64,000 nt of DNA from Siphonodentalium dalli (GCA_032622095.1 CP136064.1:42743912-42807911); one strand, 5' to 3'. Counted from the stretch's first letter, positions 47,675 to 58,135 are shown. The notes: generated by a model from the sequence alone, not told the origin. Made by a program: numbers and translations.

Positions 47675-47867
47675 CTCATTTGCTAATTTTTTTTGCTCAT
47701 TTGCTCAATTTTTTGCTCATTTGCTCATTTTTTTGCTCATTCTTTTGCTCATTTTTTTGCTCATTTGCTCATTTTTTTGCTCATTTGCTCATTTTTTTGC
47801 TCATTTGCTCTTTTTCTCACCCCCTTTGAATATACTTTGGGTGATATTCTGTGTCATTGTTAATTGA
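47496..47867 (+). CDS. C2H2 zinc finger-polyQ protein with hydrophobic repeat tail, right arm
   Basis: 123 aa in one frame: MKYQCEECSSVYAWQDSLKR begins a C2H2 finger (C5, C8, H21, H26), followed by Gln/His tracts (about 30-60), then a tail coded by a TTTTTTGCTCATTTGCTCAT minisatellite giving FAHLLIF/CSF repeats, and NILWVIFCVIVN before the stop. TATATAAATA at 47444-47453 precedes the ATG by about 43 bp. The minisatellite is shorter than in the left arm, which accounts for most of the arm-length difference. Whether the hydrophobic tail is really made or is a by-product of repeat expansion cannot be told. First gene outward from the centre of symmetry. Confidence 0.6.
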
Positions 47868-47980
47868 TTGGTGCATACTCAATCAAGATCTCAACGAAAC
47901 GCATTATTTACATCGATAACTATCATGGTGCATTTGGCATTCATGGCCAGACAAATTTAATTCATGGATTTTAGAGTCTG

Positions 47981-48451
47981 ATGTCGCCAGATATCAAAAT
48001 TAATAAGAGTAAGTTGTACACGAGAACAATTACAATCATGGATAATAGAACAGGTACCTTGACGAATACGTTTCAAACAGAACGTGGTCGTCTACATATG
48101 AATCTCCTTAAATGGATAGGAATTACTATTATGGTAATCACTGAGTCACTACCATTTATTTTAGTTCCAAAGAAGATACCGCGTGAGTCGGTTGACTATG
48201 AATTACTTCATACTAATATGTCACACCCCAATGATTACGAACAACACCCGTGTGTTTTCTTGAAAAAGTGGACAATACGATCAAACATTACTGTTACATT
48301 ATGTAATAATCAAGGACACATTTATACAGACATTAGGCGAGTTGTGAATAACACTCCGACAATTATAGGTATTCCGTTAAATTTGAACCAGTGGTAAATC
48401 TTCAAGCATATATTCAGTGATATCAATAAAACTATAAGAGAAGAAGAATAA
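47981..48451 (+). pseudogene. PC4-like domain protein, right arm, premature stop
   Basis: Mirror copy of 45757-46227, broken by TGG TAA directly after the conserved GIPLNLNQW (codon 139, a C-to-A change against the left arm). The last 18 codons, the C-terminal helix of the PC4-like domain, remain readable up to the original stop at 48449-48451. Val to Glu in the hydrophobic segment is another difference. The shortened 138-aa product would lack the helix and probably not fold. Confidence 0.75.
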
Positions 48452-48556
48452 TGATTCTCTTTGAATTGTTTTTTTTTTAGAAACTATAGTCATATGGATA
48501 ATTATTATCTGTACCTGACTAGCGACGATTCGATTAATAAATATCCAGATAATCGA

Positions 48557-48575
48557 TTTTTATAAGAGGCGATAA
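48557..48575 (+). promoter_or_regulatory. TATA-like box of the 107-aa gene
   Basis: TTTTTATAAGAGGCGATAA, sharing TTATAAGAG with the box before the 183-aa gene at 49109. Mirror at 45634-45651. Confidence 0.5.
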
Positions 48576-48632
48576 ACTTTCTAAAATAAAATGCAGAAAA
48601 AAGAGTGACTTGTACACTACATTTGAAGAAAC

Positions 48633-48956
48633 ATGTCGATCCCGTATATTCCATCAGATATTGAAACGTGGAGAAAACATTTCAGAGACATGCTTGATGG
48701 GAAGTTAACGCCAGATAATAAGGGTCGATACTTTATTGACAGAACTAAAAATAGTGATAGTGAAGAAGACGTTCTAAAACCACATATTAACGTAGTGACG
48801 CCCATCGCTCAAGCGATTGAAATGGCTAAGGCCGAAGTTGCAGCAAATAAGTTGACAAACACACGTAAAGCGTCCAAACAAACCAACAAGAGAGTGTTAG
48901 CTGGAGGTTTGTCTAATAATAAGAAGAAAATGAAAAGAAAAGTGTCATACAATTAG
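48633..48956 (+). CDS. 107-aa basic protein, right arm
   Basis: Mirror copy of 45253-45576, intact, with three residue changes (His to Asn before SDSEED, and two near the C-terminus). TTTTTATAAGAGGCGATAA at 48557-48575 is the likely promoter element, about 65 bp before the ATG. Confidence 0.7.
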   Translation: MSIPYIPSDIETWRKHFRDMLDGKLTPDNKGRYFIDRTKNSDSEEDVLKPHINVVTPIAQAIEMAKAEVAANKLTNTRKASKQTNKRVLAGGLSNNKKKMKRKVSYN

Positions 48957-49108
48957 CCAAATCATGAATGAATACATAGAGTACCATACTGATAAATTGG
49001 CATTAATTGAATCACCGGCGGTCAAAGATCTATATCCTAGACCCGGGACGAACGCACTCTTAACGTGAGGGTTGTATACCACACCTTATTCTCTCTTTTT
49101 ATCGCTAC

Positions 49109-49117
49109 TTATAAGAG
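49109..49117 (+). promoter_or_regulatory. TATA-like box of the 183-aa gene
   Basis: TTATAAGAG about 28 bp before the ATG. Mirror at 45092-45100. Confidence 0.5.
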
Positions 49118-49144
49118 TGATCGTTCTTCCAATAATTCGCGATA

Positions 49145-49696
49145 ATGCACGGGTGTCATTTATGCGGAATTATTTTATCGACGAACTACAATCTACAAAG
49201 ACATAAACAGCTTAAACACGTAGTTATGTCCGAGACAAATTTCTTCGGAAACGATACCGATGACCTAGAATCTGATATCGTTCCCCGTTCATCTGAATCT
49301 GAATCTAGAACCGCTTCGTCAGATTCAGAAGATAATACTGTCAGCGGTAGTAGAACGGTATTCGGTCGTAAGAAAGCTGCGCGATGTGTCAACGAGATGG
49401 ACACATTCAAAAGTATGATGAAACGCGTCACCAATGATGCGAAAGGAGAAGAGAGCATGTCGGGAGAAGAGGCTACCATCGACACAGAGTTTGCTCTCTT
49501 TCTCAAAAGTTATAGACGATTAATAGAATACCAGTATCGATTGAAAACATCACCCCTACATAACATGATCATGAAGAAAATGGTCAAACTGACCAAACAC
49601 GCATATGATAATGAATGGGCTGCAGATGAAGCGATGAGAAAATTCAAGAAACTGTTAGAAATAAATCTAACGGTCGAAGATTCTGACAATGATTAA
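49145..49696 (+). CDS. 183-aa C2H2 zinc-finger protein, right arm
   Basis: Intact mirror copy of 44513-45064 (Asn for Asp in the FFGNDTDD stretch, Ser for Ala before GSRT, Ala for Val in TKHAYD). The finger cysteines and histidines are unchanged. TTATAAGAG lies at 49109-49117 and AATAAA at 49702-49707. The ATG is embedded in AATAATTCGCGATAATGCAC, a stretch that recurs at 50611-50633 without a long frame behind it. Last of the four outward genes in this arm. The protein is not matched to any family by its C-terminal part. Confidence 0.75.
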   Translation: MHGCHLCGIILSTNYNLQRHKQLKHVVMSETNFFGNDTDDLESDIVPRSSESESRTASSDSEDNTVSGSRTVFGRKKAARCVNEMDTFKSMMKRVTNDAKGEESMSGEEATIDTEFALFLKSYRRLIEYQYRLKTSPLHNMIMKKMVKLTKHAYDNEWAADEAMRKFKKLLEINLTVEDSDND

Positions 49697-49701
49697 ATTT
49701 C

Positions 49702-49707
49702 AATAAA
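49702..49707 (+). terminator. AATAAA poly(A) signal after the 183-aa gene
   Basis: Six bases downstream of the TAA. The mirror TTTATT is at 44502-44507. Confidence 0.6.
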
Positions 49708-50732
49708 CTTCATCAACATATTATTCTCGTTTTCGTTATATATCTATAAGTGGGGAGGGGAGATATGGTGTAACATATATTCGATAACGCGCTTTATTAT
49801 TTACATACAAGGCCATACTTCTCAATAGCCCTTGTTTCTCTTGACTATAACAACAACACCAAAGTAACTTTTATTATTGCGTGTCTTATCACATGTACGT
49901 ATTATGTATGCATATTTTTGATAACTAATTATCGCGTTAATGCTAACAATGACACAGCTTATCACCTTACGTGATCATATCCCGTTAAACAACTAATGAT
50001 GTTCAGACACGCTATCGATAGCTTAATTGAAAGCGTGTCTGTACATGCATAAAAGGAAGCTTCGTCATAGATATTTGTATACCATAACTCCCTAACATAG
50101 TTAGCACAGATGAGGTAACATTATATAAGATTATATATGAGCGTAAGTATGAATAGGTCGATAAGTGGTTATTACGTAATGTTGTTATAACAACAACACC
50201 GAAGTAACTTCTATTATTGAGTGTCTTATCACATGTACGTATTATGTATGCATATTTTTGATAACTAATTATCGCGTTAATGCTAACAATGACACAGCTT
50301 ATCAACCTTACGTGATCATAACCCGTTAAACAGGTAATGATGTTCAGACACGCGAGTGAGAGCTAACATCAAACTAGTCGAAACACGCATAGCTGTCAAC
50401 AGATATAATAGCAGTCATTTGGTCAATTTATCCAAGGTGTCCCTCTTTTCGACCTATACAGTGTTACCCTATTGACGCGTGTGATTATGTGTGTGTACAT
50501 ACTTGAAACTTTGTTCCTTCGAATATGTCAGTTCATTCGGGGTAGTAATTTCGCATCACACTCTTCGTCCTAGCGTGACTGCTTTCAAAATAGTACAACA
50601 TCTCAATACTTCCAATAATTCGCGATAATGCACACGTGTCATATACTCAATAACTTCATCGGGATAGAGAAGTAAAGAATAAGCGCTCTTTATTATTTAT
50701 GTAAGAGTAATGGCGTCAAATTATTTCAGGTA

Positions 50733-50930
50733 TTGTGGAGACAATTATATGGGTATGGACTGCGTCTGATGATAAACACTGGAATGTATGCATTCATACC
50801 TATAGTGTCAATGACCAAAATTACAGCGACTCGGACCAGTCCATACACATATAATTGGTATAAAGCTATTTCTAAACTTCGATTAATAAAATTAACAGAG
50901 TTTCATGAATTTTTTTTAATATTTGTTTGA
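50733..50930 (+). CDS. 65-codon conserved frame near right terminus (possible exon)
   Basis: Counterpart of 43284-43481. The frame opens right after ATTATTTCAGG. An ATG at 50710 just upstream is in another frame and stops after 19 codons. Function unknown; could be non-coding. Confidence 0.35.
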   Translation: MWRQLYGYGLRLMINTGMYAFIPIVSMTKITATRTSPYTYNWYKAISKLRLIKLTEFHEFFLIFV

Positions 50931-51193
50931 ACAAAAATAGTTGGCCAATAACAAAAGATATTACACGCAAATAATTTATAAACATTCGACATTTAATAGT
51001 CGGCCGATATTTGGGTAAGAGACCGAAAACTCATTATAAATTTTGATATTTTTTAAAACTTTTGTTTTGAAAATTTTGGAAAAAAAAAAAAGGTTTTGAA
51101 TTTTTTTTGTGTGGAATATTTTAGTACAAACAATTTTACCCCCACAAACTCTATTTTTAGATGTGGGGTCAACAAGCCCCCCCCCATACTACT

Positions 51194-51199
51194 TTTATT
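51194..51199. repeat. target site duplication, right (TTTATT)
   Basis: Directly follows the CCATACTACT terminus and leads into the rest of MITE M3 (CGAGTCGAGAAAGTCACCC). Confidence 0.85.
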
Positions 51200-51613
51200 C
51201 GAGTCGAGAAAGTCACCCATCAAAGCTCAGATTTGTTAGATATCGATTTTAGAAATCTATTATTTTTCATTATCGGGAATACTTTCTGGCCCAGATCTCA
51301 GTCAAAATTGCGTTATTAATACCACTTGATTTTAGAGTTATCCATCCTTGTCTGTTTGAATAGAGTTTTGGTGTACAAATCTCGAGCAGGAAACGAAATT
51401 GACGGCAATTATTAGTACTCATCTCGAGAACATAAGAATTTTCAAAAATCAATATCTAATAATTCTGAGCTTTGTTTGATGGGTTCCTCGACTCGAATCA
51501 AATATTTTTTACCACCAAAGCCAAATAAATAGTAATATAGGACCCTCTGATCGGATTGTTGTTGTTAGAATCTGTTGAGATGGGGACCCTCTGGTCGGAT
51601 TGAGTACCTTTAA

Positions 51614-51836
51614 TATATCCGGATCTAAACAAAAGCCAGGTAACGTAACGTTTTTTGCTTTTGTTTGCATAACAAAGGAAAACATTTGACAATAAAATAC
51701 TGTTTATGCCATATTTCTGATTGGTATAAGAACAAGGTAGGTCTATATTTTAATATTATTTCTGTTTATGGCGGTTTTTGACGGAGGTAAATATTTGTAC
51801 AGCATACCCACATCCAACGCCGCCCGTATCTTTAAC
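51614..51836 (+). repeat. dispersed repeat R1, copy d
   Basis: Resumes at ATATCCGGATCTAAACAAAA exactly after the TTAA of MITE M3 and runs to CGCCCGTATCTTTAA. At 4224-4260 the sequence reads AACGCTCTTTATGTTTACC into ATATCCGG without the insertion, so this is the outermost layer of a three-deep nest. Confidence 0.8.
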
Positions 51837-53137
51837 CCTTAGTGCAATCAGTCTAAAATCTGAAGAGTATGGGTAGCTTTATATACTCACTTGCGACTGT
51901 ATATTCAATGACGTTCAGAAATATAGACACGAGCGTCAGGACGTCTCTTCCAGGAAACATTGTAATGTGTGCATGCAACCGTCGTCCGTGCTTTATCCGT
52001 TGACACAAGAGTATTTAGAGTGGATTATGGCAGAGTAATACCAGTATTTCTTTATCAATTATTCCCAGATTATATTCGTATATCAGGCGATGTGTTTCAT
52101 GTTTTTCACACGAATATTCTAGTCAGTGCCATGCTCGCGTTGTACGGCAAATACAAACTCTATGAGCCAGTTACCAAAAGTAAAGGCTCGTTGGTGTTGT
52201 TATCGCAACAACTCGCTACAGCATATGTAATTTCAGACGCATTGGATTAGCGTTTTGGCGATGACCGAGCACACTACCTGCATGTTCCCTGTTGACGTCT
52301 TGGTGACAGTTGCAGTGTGACCTGGTGTAGCAAATGTTAAGTGCCGATTAAATAAACAAATACATAACATTACTATCGCAGTGCATGTAACACGTTGGTT
52401 TTTCGCCATTTTCTCAAGAATGTGGACGATATTATTTCTCAGTAAGATCCCACACGCGCGACAAAGATATTTGGTTTTAAGGCAGCTGGAATTTGATTAT
52501 TTATTTTTTAGTGACTTTCCGGCTTTTATCGCTAAAATAAAACGAACTGGCCATTGAACGCAGGTCTGTGGGTCGTTTTTGATAGTACCCAACAGTTGGA
52601 TGCGTAAATTTGTCTTCGTGCTGTATGGTGTGATAGAATATTTTCGGTTAGAGATATATTATGGACACATTGTAGTAAATAAAACGAAAAAAAAATGTAT
52701 CCAACCACTATCTCCACTGGAAGAATATAACAATCAACTAAGATTGTCGAAAATTCTAACCACGTCGACTGTACCATTTCAGAGAACACATTATTTGAAA
52801 TACGTACAAATGTAAATATTATATTTACTATTTTATACGGGACGAATCGTTTGGTGATTCCACAAACAGTAATCATTGAATGAAATTCGTCTATAACAAT
52901 GCCGCCGTTTCTCTCTATTTGAATATAGACTTTATTAAAATCACTTATAATTATTTTCTGGGTGTTCCTTGTTATAACTCCCTTCCTATACTAAATGGTT
53001 TCTCCCATGAAATTATAAAGTAATACATTGGAATGGGCTATTACTAGACTATTATTCATTTGGAGGGGTGTTCAGGATAAATTAGCACACAACAGTCAGA
53101 TGAAAAGAAAATACAAGTGCAGGAGGATTCATATTAA
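51837..53137. other. no recognisable gene
   Basis: A 93-codon frame at 51969-52250 and a 114-codon minus frame at 52532-52876 show no known motif or gene signals. Confidence 0.4.
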
Positions 53138-53191
53138 TCGGTGGGAAATGTTCAGATAATAGTTCAACAAACTTATTATCTGAACATTTCC
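53138..53191. repeat. short hairpin
   Basis: GGGAAATGTTCAGATAATA pairs with its inverse around an ~11-nt loop. No target duplication was noticed. Confidence 0.7.
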
Positions 53192-56163
53192 CGTGGGACC
53201 TACTCGTCAATGAGTACTTAGTAAATACAGGGTTAATATAATAAAGAAATGGTAGACGAACGAAACCTGGACAGAAACCATCGATAAAGTATAGCATTTT
53301 TGTTTGTTCTCTAAGTGTTCTCAGCAGAATGTTGACAAAATCGGTTGAATTTTTTCTCCTTTTAAAGTACATGTATGTTTTTCTACCACCACTCGAAAAA
53401 AATCATACTTATTATATCAAAATTAAAACGATCCATGCCAATTTAAGTAGTTGTATTTCCAAACATACTAAATGTTACTCGTGTACGGTGCATCGTGTCA
53501 CAAGTGCACACTCGATATATAGGCACGTAGTGATATCGATACATATTTCGGGGGTATTGACTGTGTTGCATGCAATACCAAATGGGGTTATACAAGTTTA
53601 TCTTCAGTTTGTTCCGAGCAGTGCATTATCTGACCCGTAAAGAAACAATGGCATATATGCAGCGTTTGTTTATATAGAGATTTAGAGATTTGGCGATAAC
53701 ACGCATTTCCATGTATCGAATATATGTGACATTTACGGCCTGTTTATTCGTTTATTTTGAAATATGGAAAATCTTTAAACTTGAAATTTGACTTCCGCGT
53801 AAATACACATAAGCGCCGACATAAATTATGGCATCCCTAGAGGCAAAACAATTTGTAATAACTGACAGCATGTTGGCCGCTATAACTGACCACAGCGCGT
53901 GATACATAACTCAGGTCTCTAACTATCAATTAAATTCTTTATTCTCAATAAATCATGATATATGAGATATACAAAATTCAAATACAAATATATGACAAAA
54001 GCACATTTAACAGGTACATAATTATTATATTATATTATAGTATATTTAATATTATCGCTAATGCATTCATTGAAGGCACATCCACACAACACAGGGCGGA
54101 TGTGCCCATTACTATATAAGACTATCTATTTATTTGTTACAAACGCGTCATTTACACAGGAATACTGTCATAGCGACATGCATATACATAAATGTTGACT
54201 TGAGACGATGGGGCACATGAGCTACAGCTGTAACTTTGAATTTGAAAAAATATCGTTTGGACAAAATCTGCATGGTATTTTTTTAATCATCCTATAACTT
54301 GAGGTCGAAGTTGTGTGTGTATTCGAATAATAATGTTTAGAATAAAGAGTGGCTTCAAATAAACTGACAGAGACACCGTTACTAATAGGCCCCATCGCAT
54401 CAAGTGCATGTCCACATCAAGTGCATGTCCACATCAAGTAAATCCTGCGTACTCAGTGAGGATCAAGCGAATCCTGTCAAAAATCGTGCTCAGGTCAACT
54501 GAGCGGCACGCGTCAGGTACTATTTCACGCAATCGATGATCCCACAATGAAAATACCAATGTCTCGTGATTAAATTGAAGTTGTTCGGGAATCACCGTCT
54601 GAAATATGGGTCAGTATTATGATGTGGTTGTGTTCACGCAAGTCGGGAGCTTTGGATGAATACTTCAAGTTGCACCACCGTGAGTACGATGTTCATCATA
54701 ACATATCAACGGTACATTTTACAGTAATTATTATATACACCAAGCTTTAATCCTTCTAAATATTCGTGATAAATATCGTAAGCGTGATGGAGCATAATAT
54801 CCACAACAATTCGGTGAGTCCATACAGGGGCGCGAACGTCCTGCGTGGCTGGTTCATCGATGGAAAAATAGTCCGACTCGCAAATTTGCCCAAGGTCCTG
54901 TGCATCACGGGTGTCTAAGTAGACAATAAAAAGACCACCATGGAGCAGCAGGTATATGATGGTCCTCCCACTGAGATTAGTGGGGCGTACTTGCTTGTGA
55001 CAATATGTTGGGGGGGGGATTAGATTAATTGAATAGACTTAAGCTTCCCGCTGCCTTACCATGCATCATGCACGATTGTATGAAGAATCGACTTCAAGGT
55101 GCAAGAAAATGCGCCACACAGATTTGGAGAGCTTTTAGTATCAGATCGGAGAGTATCAAAGGGGCCGCACAGATTTGGAGTAGACCTACTTGCTGTGTGA
55201 GACTTCGAATTCTAGGAGCGTTTGGTCACTCTTATATAGGACTAGCTTTTAAATTTTGCAAAGAATTTAAATTTCATTTTGGGACATACATTCTACAAAT
55301 GTGGTTTACGACTAAACATTGTTGGACAATATTTAAATGTATTAGGAACTTGGTTACGATACAAACAGCATATTGTACGCCATATTGAATAGAGGTCCCC
55401 CAAGTCGCATTTTGGATATATTGTTCCCCACATTCCACCCGACAAAATAACACCAAAACCAGCTTACTAACAATTTGTTATTTTGGTCTAATGCTTCAAT
55501 GCCAAGTCTAGTAGTATATTTGAGAGAAGGTGGGAACGACACAATTTCCTCCGATTTACCATCGCTCGGAAAACTAATAAATTTAGCCCATTTATCCGAG
55601 CAATCGATGTAAACACGAATGGATCGGCGAATGATTAGTTTTCAATTACATTTCCACCCAGAGCATTTCATTTATTTTTGAACACCGAATTCGTCTCACA
55701 AGGGTGTCATTTTCTCATGCATGTTGATCTTATTCGCAGAGCAAGCCCATTCCTGATGAAAATAAAAAGAGTTGCTCTCTATTTAACTAAATATCCCAGA
55801 TATTCGGTCATATGTCGCCAAAATAAGGAATTCCGACAGTTATGATATAGTTTTTTCACTGGGAAAGTAGAACGTAGTGATAAAACTATCTTATAAAGAG
55901 TATAATCAATTCAATAATGCACAATTTATGGGTACATTCAAACATAAATTTTCATAAGCTACTGTTTTTAAATCTGGGACAAAATCGCGATGCAGTCTGT
56001 TTGATAATTTGAAAGTAGCTGTATCTATAAGACAAAGAATGAATGTTCCGATGCCCCTATAAAACGTGAAAAAAACAAAAACAAACTTACGACCAGCAGA
56101 AATACGTTTGTTCTTTGCTAAATGGACATCAATTTTTTTCGCAAGATTAAATATTCATCGACA
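53192..56163. other. no recognisable gene
   Basis: Frames of 96, 103 and 119 codons occur at 53082-53640 and 55029-55388 without motifs. ATCAAGTGCATGTCCAC is repeated 2-3 times at 54400-54440. Confidence 0.4.
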
Positions 56164-56240
56164 TCTACATAGCCGTACATGATCTACATAACCGTACATG
56201 ATCGACATAACCGTACATGATCTACATAACCGTACATGAT
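56164..56240. repeat. 18-bp tandem repeat
   Basis: Four units of CTACATAACCGTACATGAT with single-base variants. Confidence 0.85.
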
Positions 56241-56284
56241 AGATTATTCAACGCACCCATTGGTGGTAAGATATAGAAAATACC

Positions 56285-57560
56285 TACAGTTTTTGTTTGA
56301 ATACCGAAATATCTCATGAGTGTCTGGAAAGAAATATCAAATTTTTACGAGCGGCTGCAAGCCCCGAGTGGAAATTCGATATTTCTTTCCAGACACGAAT
56401 GTACGGAAGCGTAGAGGCGCCAGATGAATTATATTGGTATCTTGCTGCAGCAAGTTAACTATCTTGCTGCAGCAGGTTAGCTATCTTGCTTCAGCAAGTT
56501 ACTATCTTGCTGCAGCAAGTTGCTATCTTGATGCAGCAGGTTAGTTATCTTGCCAAGAAATGTTGTAAAAAATGTGAATTTTCGAAATTTGTTTTTTGTT
56601 GGTGAAATTTGGATGTAAAAGGCTTTATAAAGAGCGTTTAATTTATGATGGAAAGAGAAAGTAATTAGTTATAATTAGTTCAAATTAGACTGTATATGAC
56701 TCATAGTCCCAGAAAATAATCATCGACGAGTAGTCCCAATAATCAGATAAGTTGGATGTAAAAGGCTTTGACATTGGTTTTACAAAGAGAAACTAATAGT
56801 GTGGGGGCGAGTTAAATAATTTATTAAATAACTAATAAAAAGCGTTTAATTTATGATGGAAAGTAGTCCCGAGATTCAGATTAATTCTCAATATATCAGA
56901 GATAGAAAGAGAAAATAATTAGGTTATAATTAGTTCAAATTACACCGTATATGACTCATAGTTACTATCTTGCTGCAGCATGATAGCTAACTTGCTGCAG
57001 CAAGATAGTAACTTGCTGCAGCAAGATAGCTAACCTGCTGCAGCAAGATAGTTAACTTGCTGCAGCAAGATACCAATATAATTCATCTGACGCCTCTACG
57101 AATGAGATGTTTCGGGTATTCAATCAATAACTGGTGTTCTTTTTATTACATGCGCCTTATTAATACTTAAAGTTACTAAATTGTGCAGCATTTCACTTTA
57201 AATAGCACAACAAATTAAACAATAGACGGAAAGCAACACCTGGTTGACCCAAATTTCTGACACCGATCAGCTGATAGCTTATAGTGATAGATAGCAAACC
57301 ACTTTCAAGTGATGACTTAATTCATTATTATTATTATTATTATATCTTTATTTCCTCCAGATATTGAGGATTTTACAAAGAATATAACATTGTTATGCAC
57401 AACATAATGAATAGATATCATAATTAAATTTTATAGAAACAACACAAATAAATATGATAAGCAAGACGTATTTACATTTCTACAATGGTGGATTTACGTT
57501 TCGGTGATTTTCCGCTATTTTTTAGGCAAGCGTATAATCAGTACTGTTAATTTTAATGTT
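56285..57560. repeat. dispersed repeat R2, copy b (interrupted)
   Basis: Matches 12977-13870: ACAGTTTTTGTTTGAATACC, ATATTTCTTTCCAGACACG, GAGATGTTTCGGGTATTC and further, to ACGTTTCGGTGATTTTCC near 57500. The inserted element 56402-57097 is absent from copy a. Confidence 0.65.
56402..57097. mobile_element. foldback element with TTGCTGCAGCAA repeats in both arms
   Basis: Each end has (A)GAGGCGYCAGATGAATTATA, then TTGGTATC, then about five ~20-bp units carrying the self-complementary TTGCTGCAGCAA. The middle (56560-56950) is AT-rich with its own duplicated segments (GGATGTAAAAGGCTTT, TTTAATTTATGATGGAAAG). ACGAATG occurs on both sides (56395-56401 and 57098-57104), and repeat R2 copy a has one ACGAATG at the matching place. 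The left end carries about 11 extra bases before AGAGGCG. No coding capacity. Confidence 0.8.
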
Positions 57561-58135
57561 CATTCCACATCCACGTGAGTTGAATATGAAATTTTATAAA
57601 TGAATGGCGGGTTCAATGTGATCATTGAATTTTGTCCGAAGAGTTTCATGTAGAATTGTATAAACTTGTATCGCCGTCAAAACCGATGACCACATCCGCT
57701 GCTAATCACTTACTTACAAATTAAAGTTGTATATCATTAATACCATTATGAGTTGCTTAATTTGGCGAAGTGGCTTGTTTCACAATCTAGTTGTTTGTAA
57801 TACGAGATAGCCCAGTCAAAGATTATCATTGGAACTGTCACAAGCAAAATAAGTAATTTGTCTTTGCACCATGTTCGGGGATTTCCGTGACCTCATTCAT
57901 AATTGAAAATAATTTAACCATAGGCTGTCAATTCAGTATATTCTGTAAAATAAATGGTTGTCACGTAAATAGCCATTGGTGTTATTTCTCGATAACCTTA
58001 ACCGACGCGTCGATCATTCTTTCAAAAAGCACAGATGGCCGCGGACATATTTGGCACGATGTCAAAATTGGTGATTGGCCGACCAATGGAAATTTTATGG
58101 AAACATATTTGATGACATTTTTTTACTAATACTGG
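57561..58135. other. no recognisable gene
   Basis: An 80-codon frame at 57887-58129 shows no motif. Confidence 0.35.

Larger units (their letters stand above)
43023..51193. mobile_element. 8.17-kb palindromic Polinton/Maverick-like element
   Basis: Two ~4.1-kb arms are inverted copies of each other, meeting near 47150, with a few percent or less divergence and indels in a minisatellite. Termini are AGTAGTATGGGGGG and its inverse. TTTATT is duplicated on both sides (43017-43022 and 51194-51199). A 6-bp duplication and 5'-AG ends are features reported for Polintons. Each arm bears the same outward-reading genes: C2H2-polyQ, PC4-like, 107-aa basic and 183-aa C2H2. No PolB, retroviral-type integrase, packaging ATPase, protease or capsid frame is visible, so mobilisation must have been in trans. 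Family assignment rests on the ends, not on a hallmark gene. Differences between the arms argue against a simple assembly artefact. Confidence 0.75.
42951..51613. mobile_element. TTAA-flanked MITE M3, split by the palindromic element
   Basis: The left 72 bp (42951-43022) and right 414-420 bp (51194-51613) together rebuild a MITE equivalent to the uninterrupted copy M4 (58491-58980, opposite orientation). TTAA occurs at both outer ends (42951-42954 and 51610-51613) with terminal repeats AGGTACTCAATCCGA and the inverse. M4 reads CAAAAATATTTGATTCGAGTCGAG straight through the point where M3 is interrupted. Confidence 0.9.

Noticed and set aside
43023-51193. Palindrome as a missed-adapter assembly artefact
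   Set aside because: Arms differ at many positions, including separate stop codons and repeat lengths, and both flanks show a target duplication and the two halves of one MITE. An artefact would give identical arms and repeat one flank.
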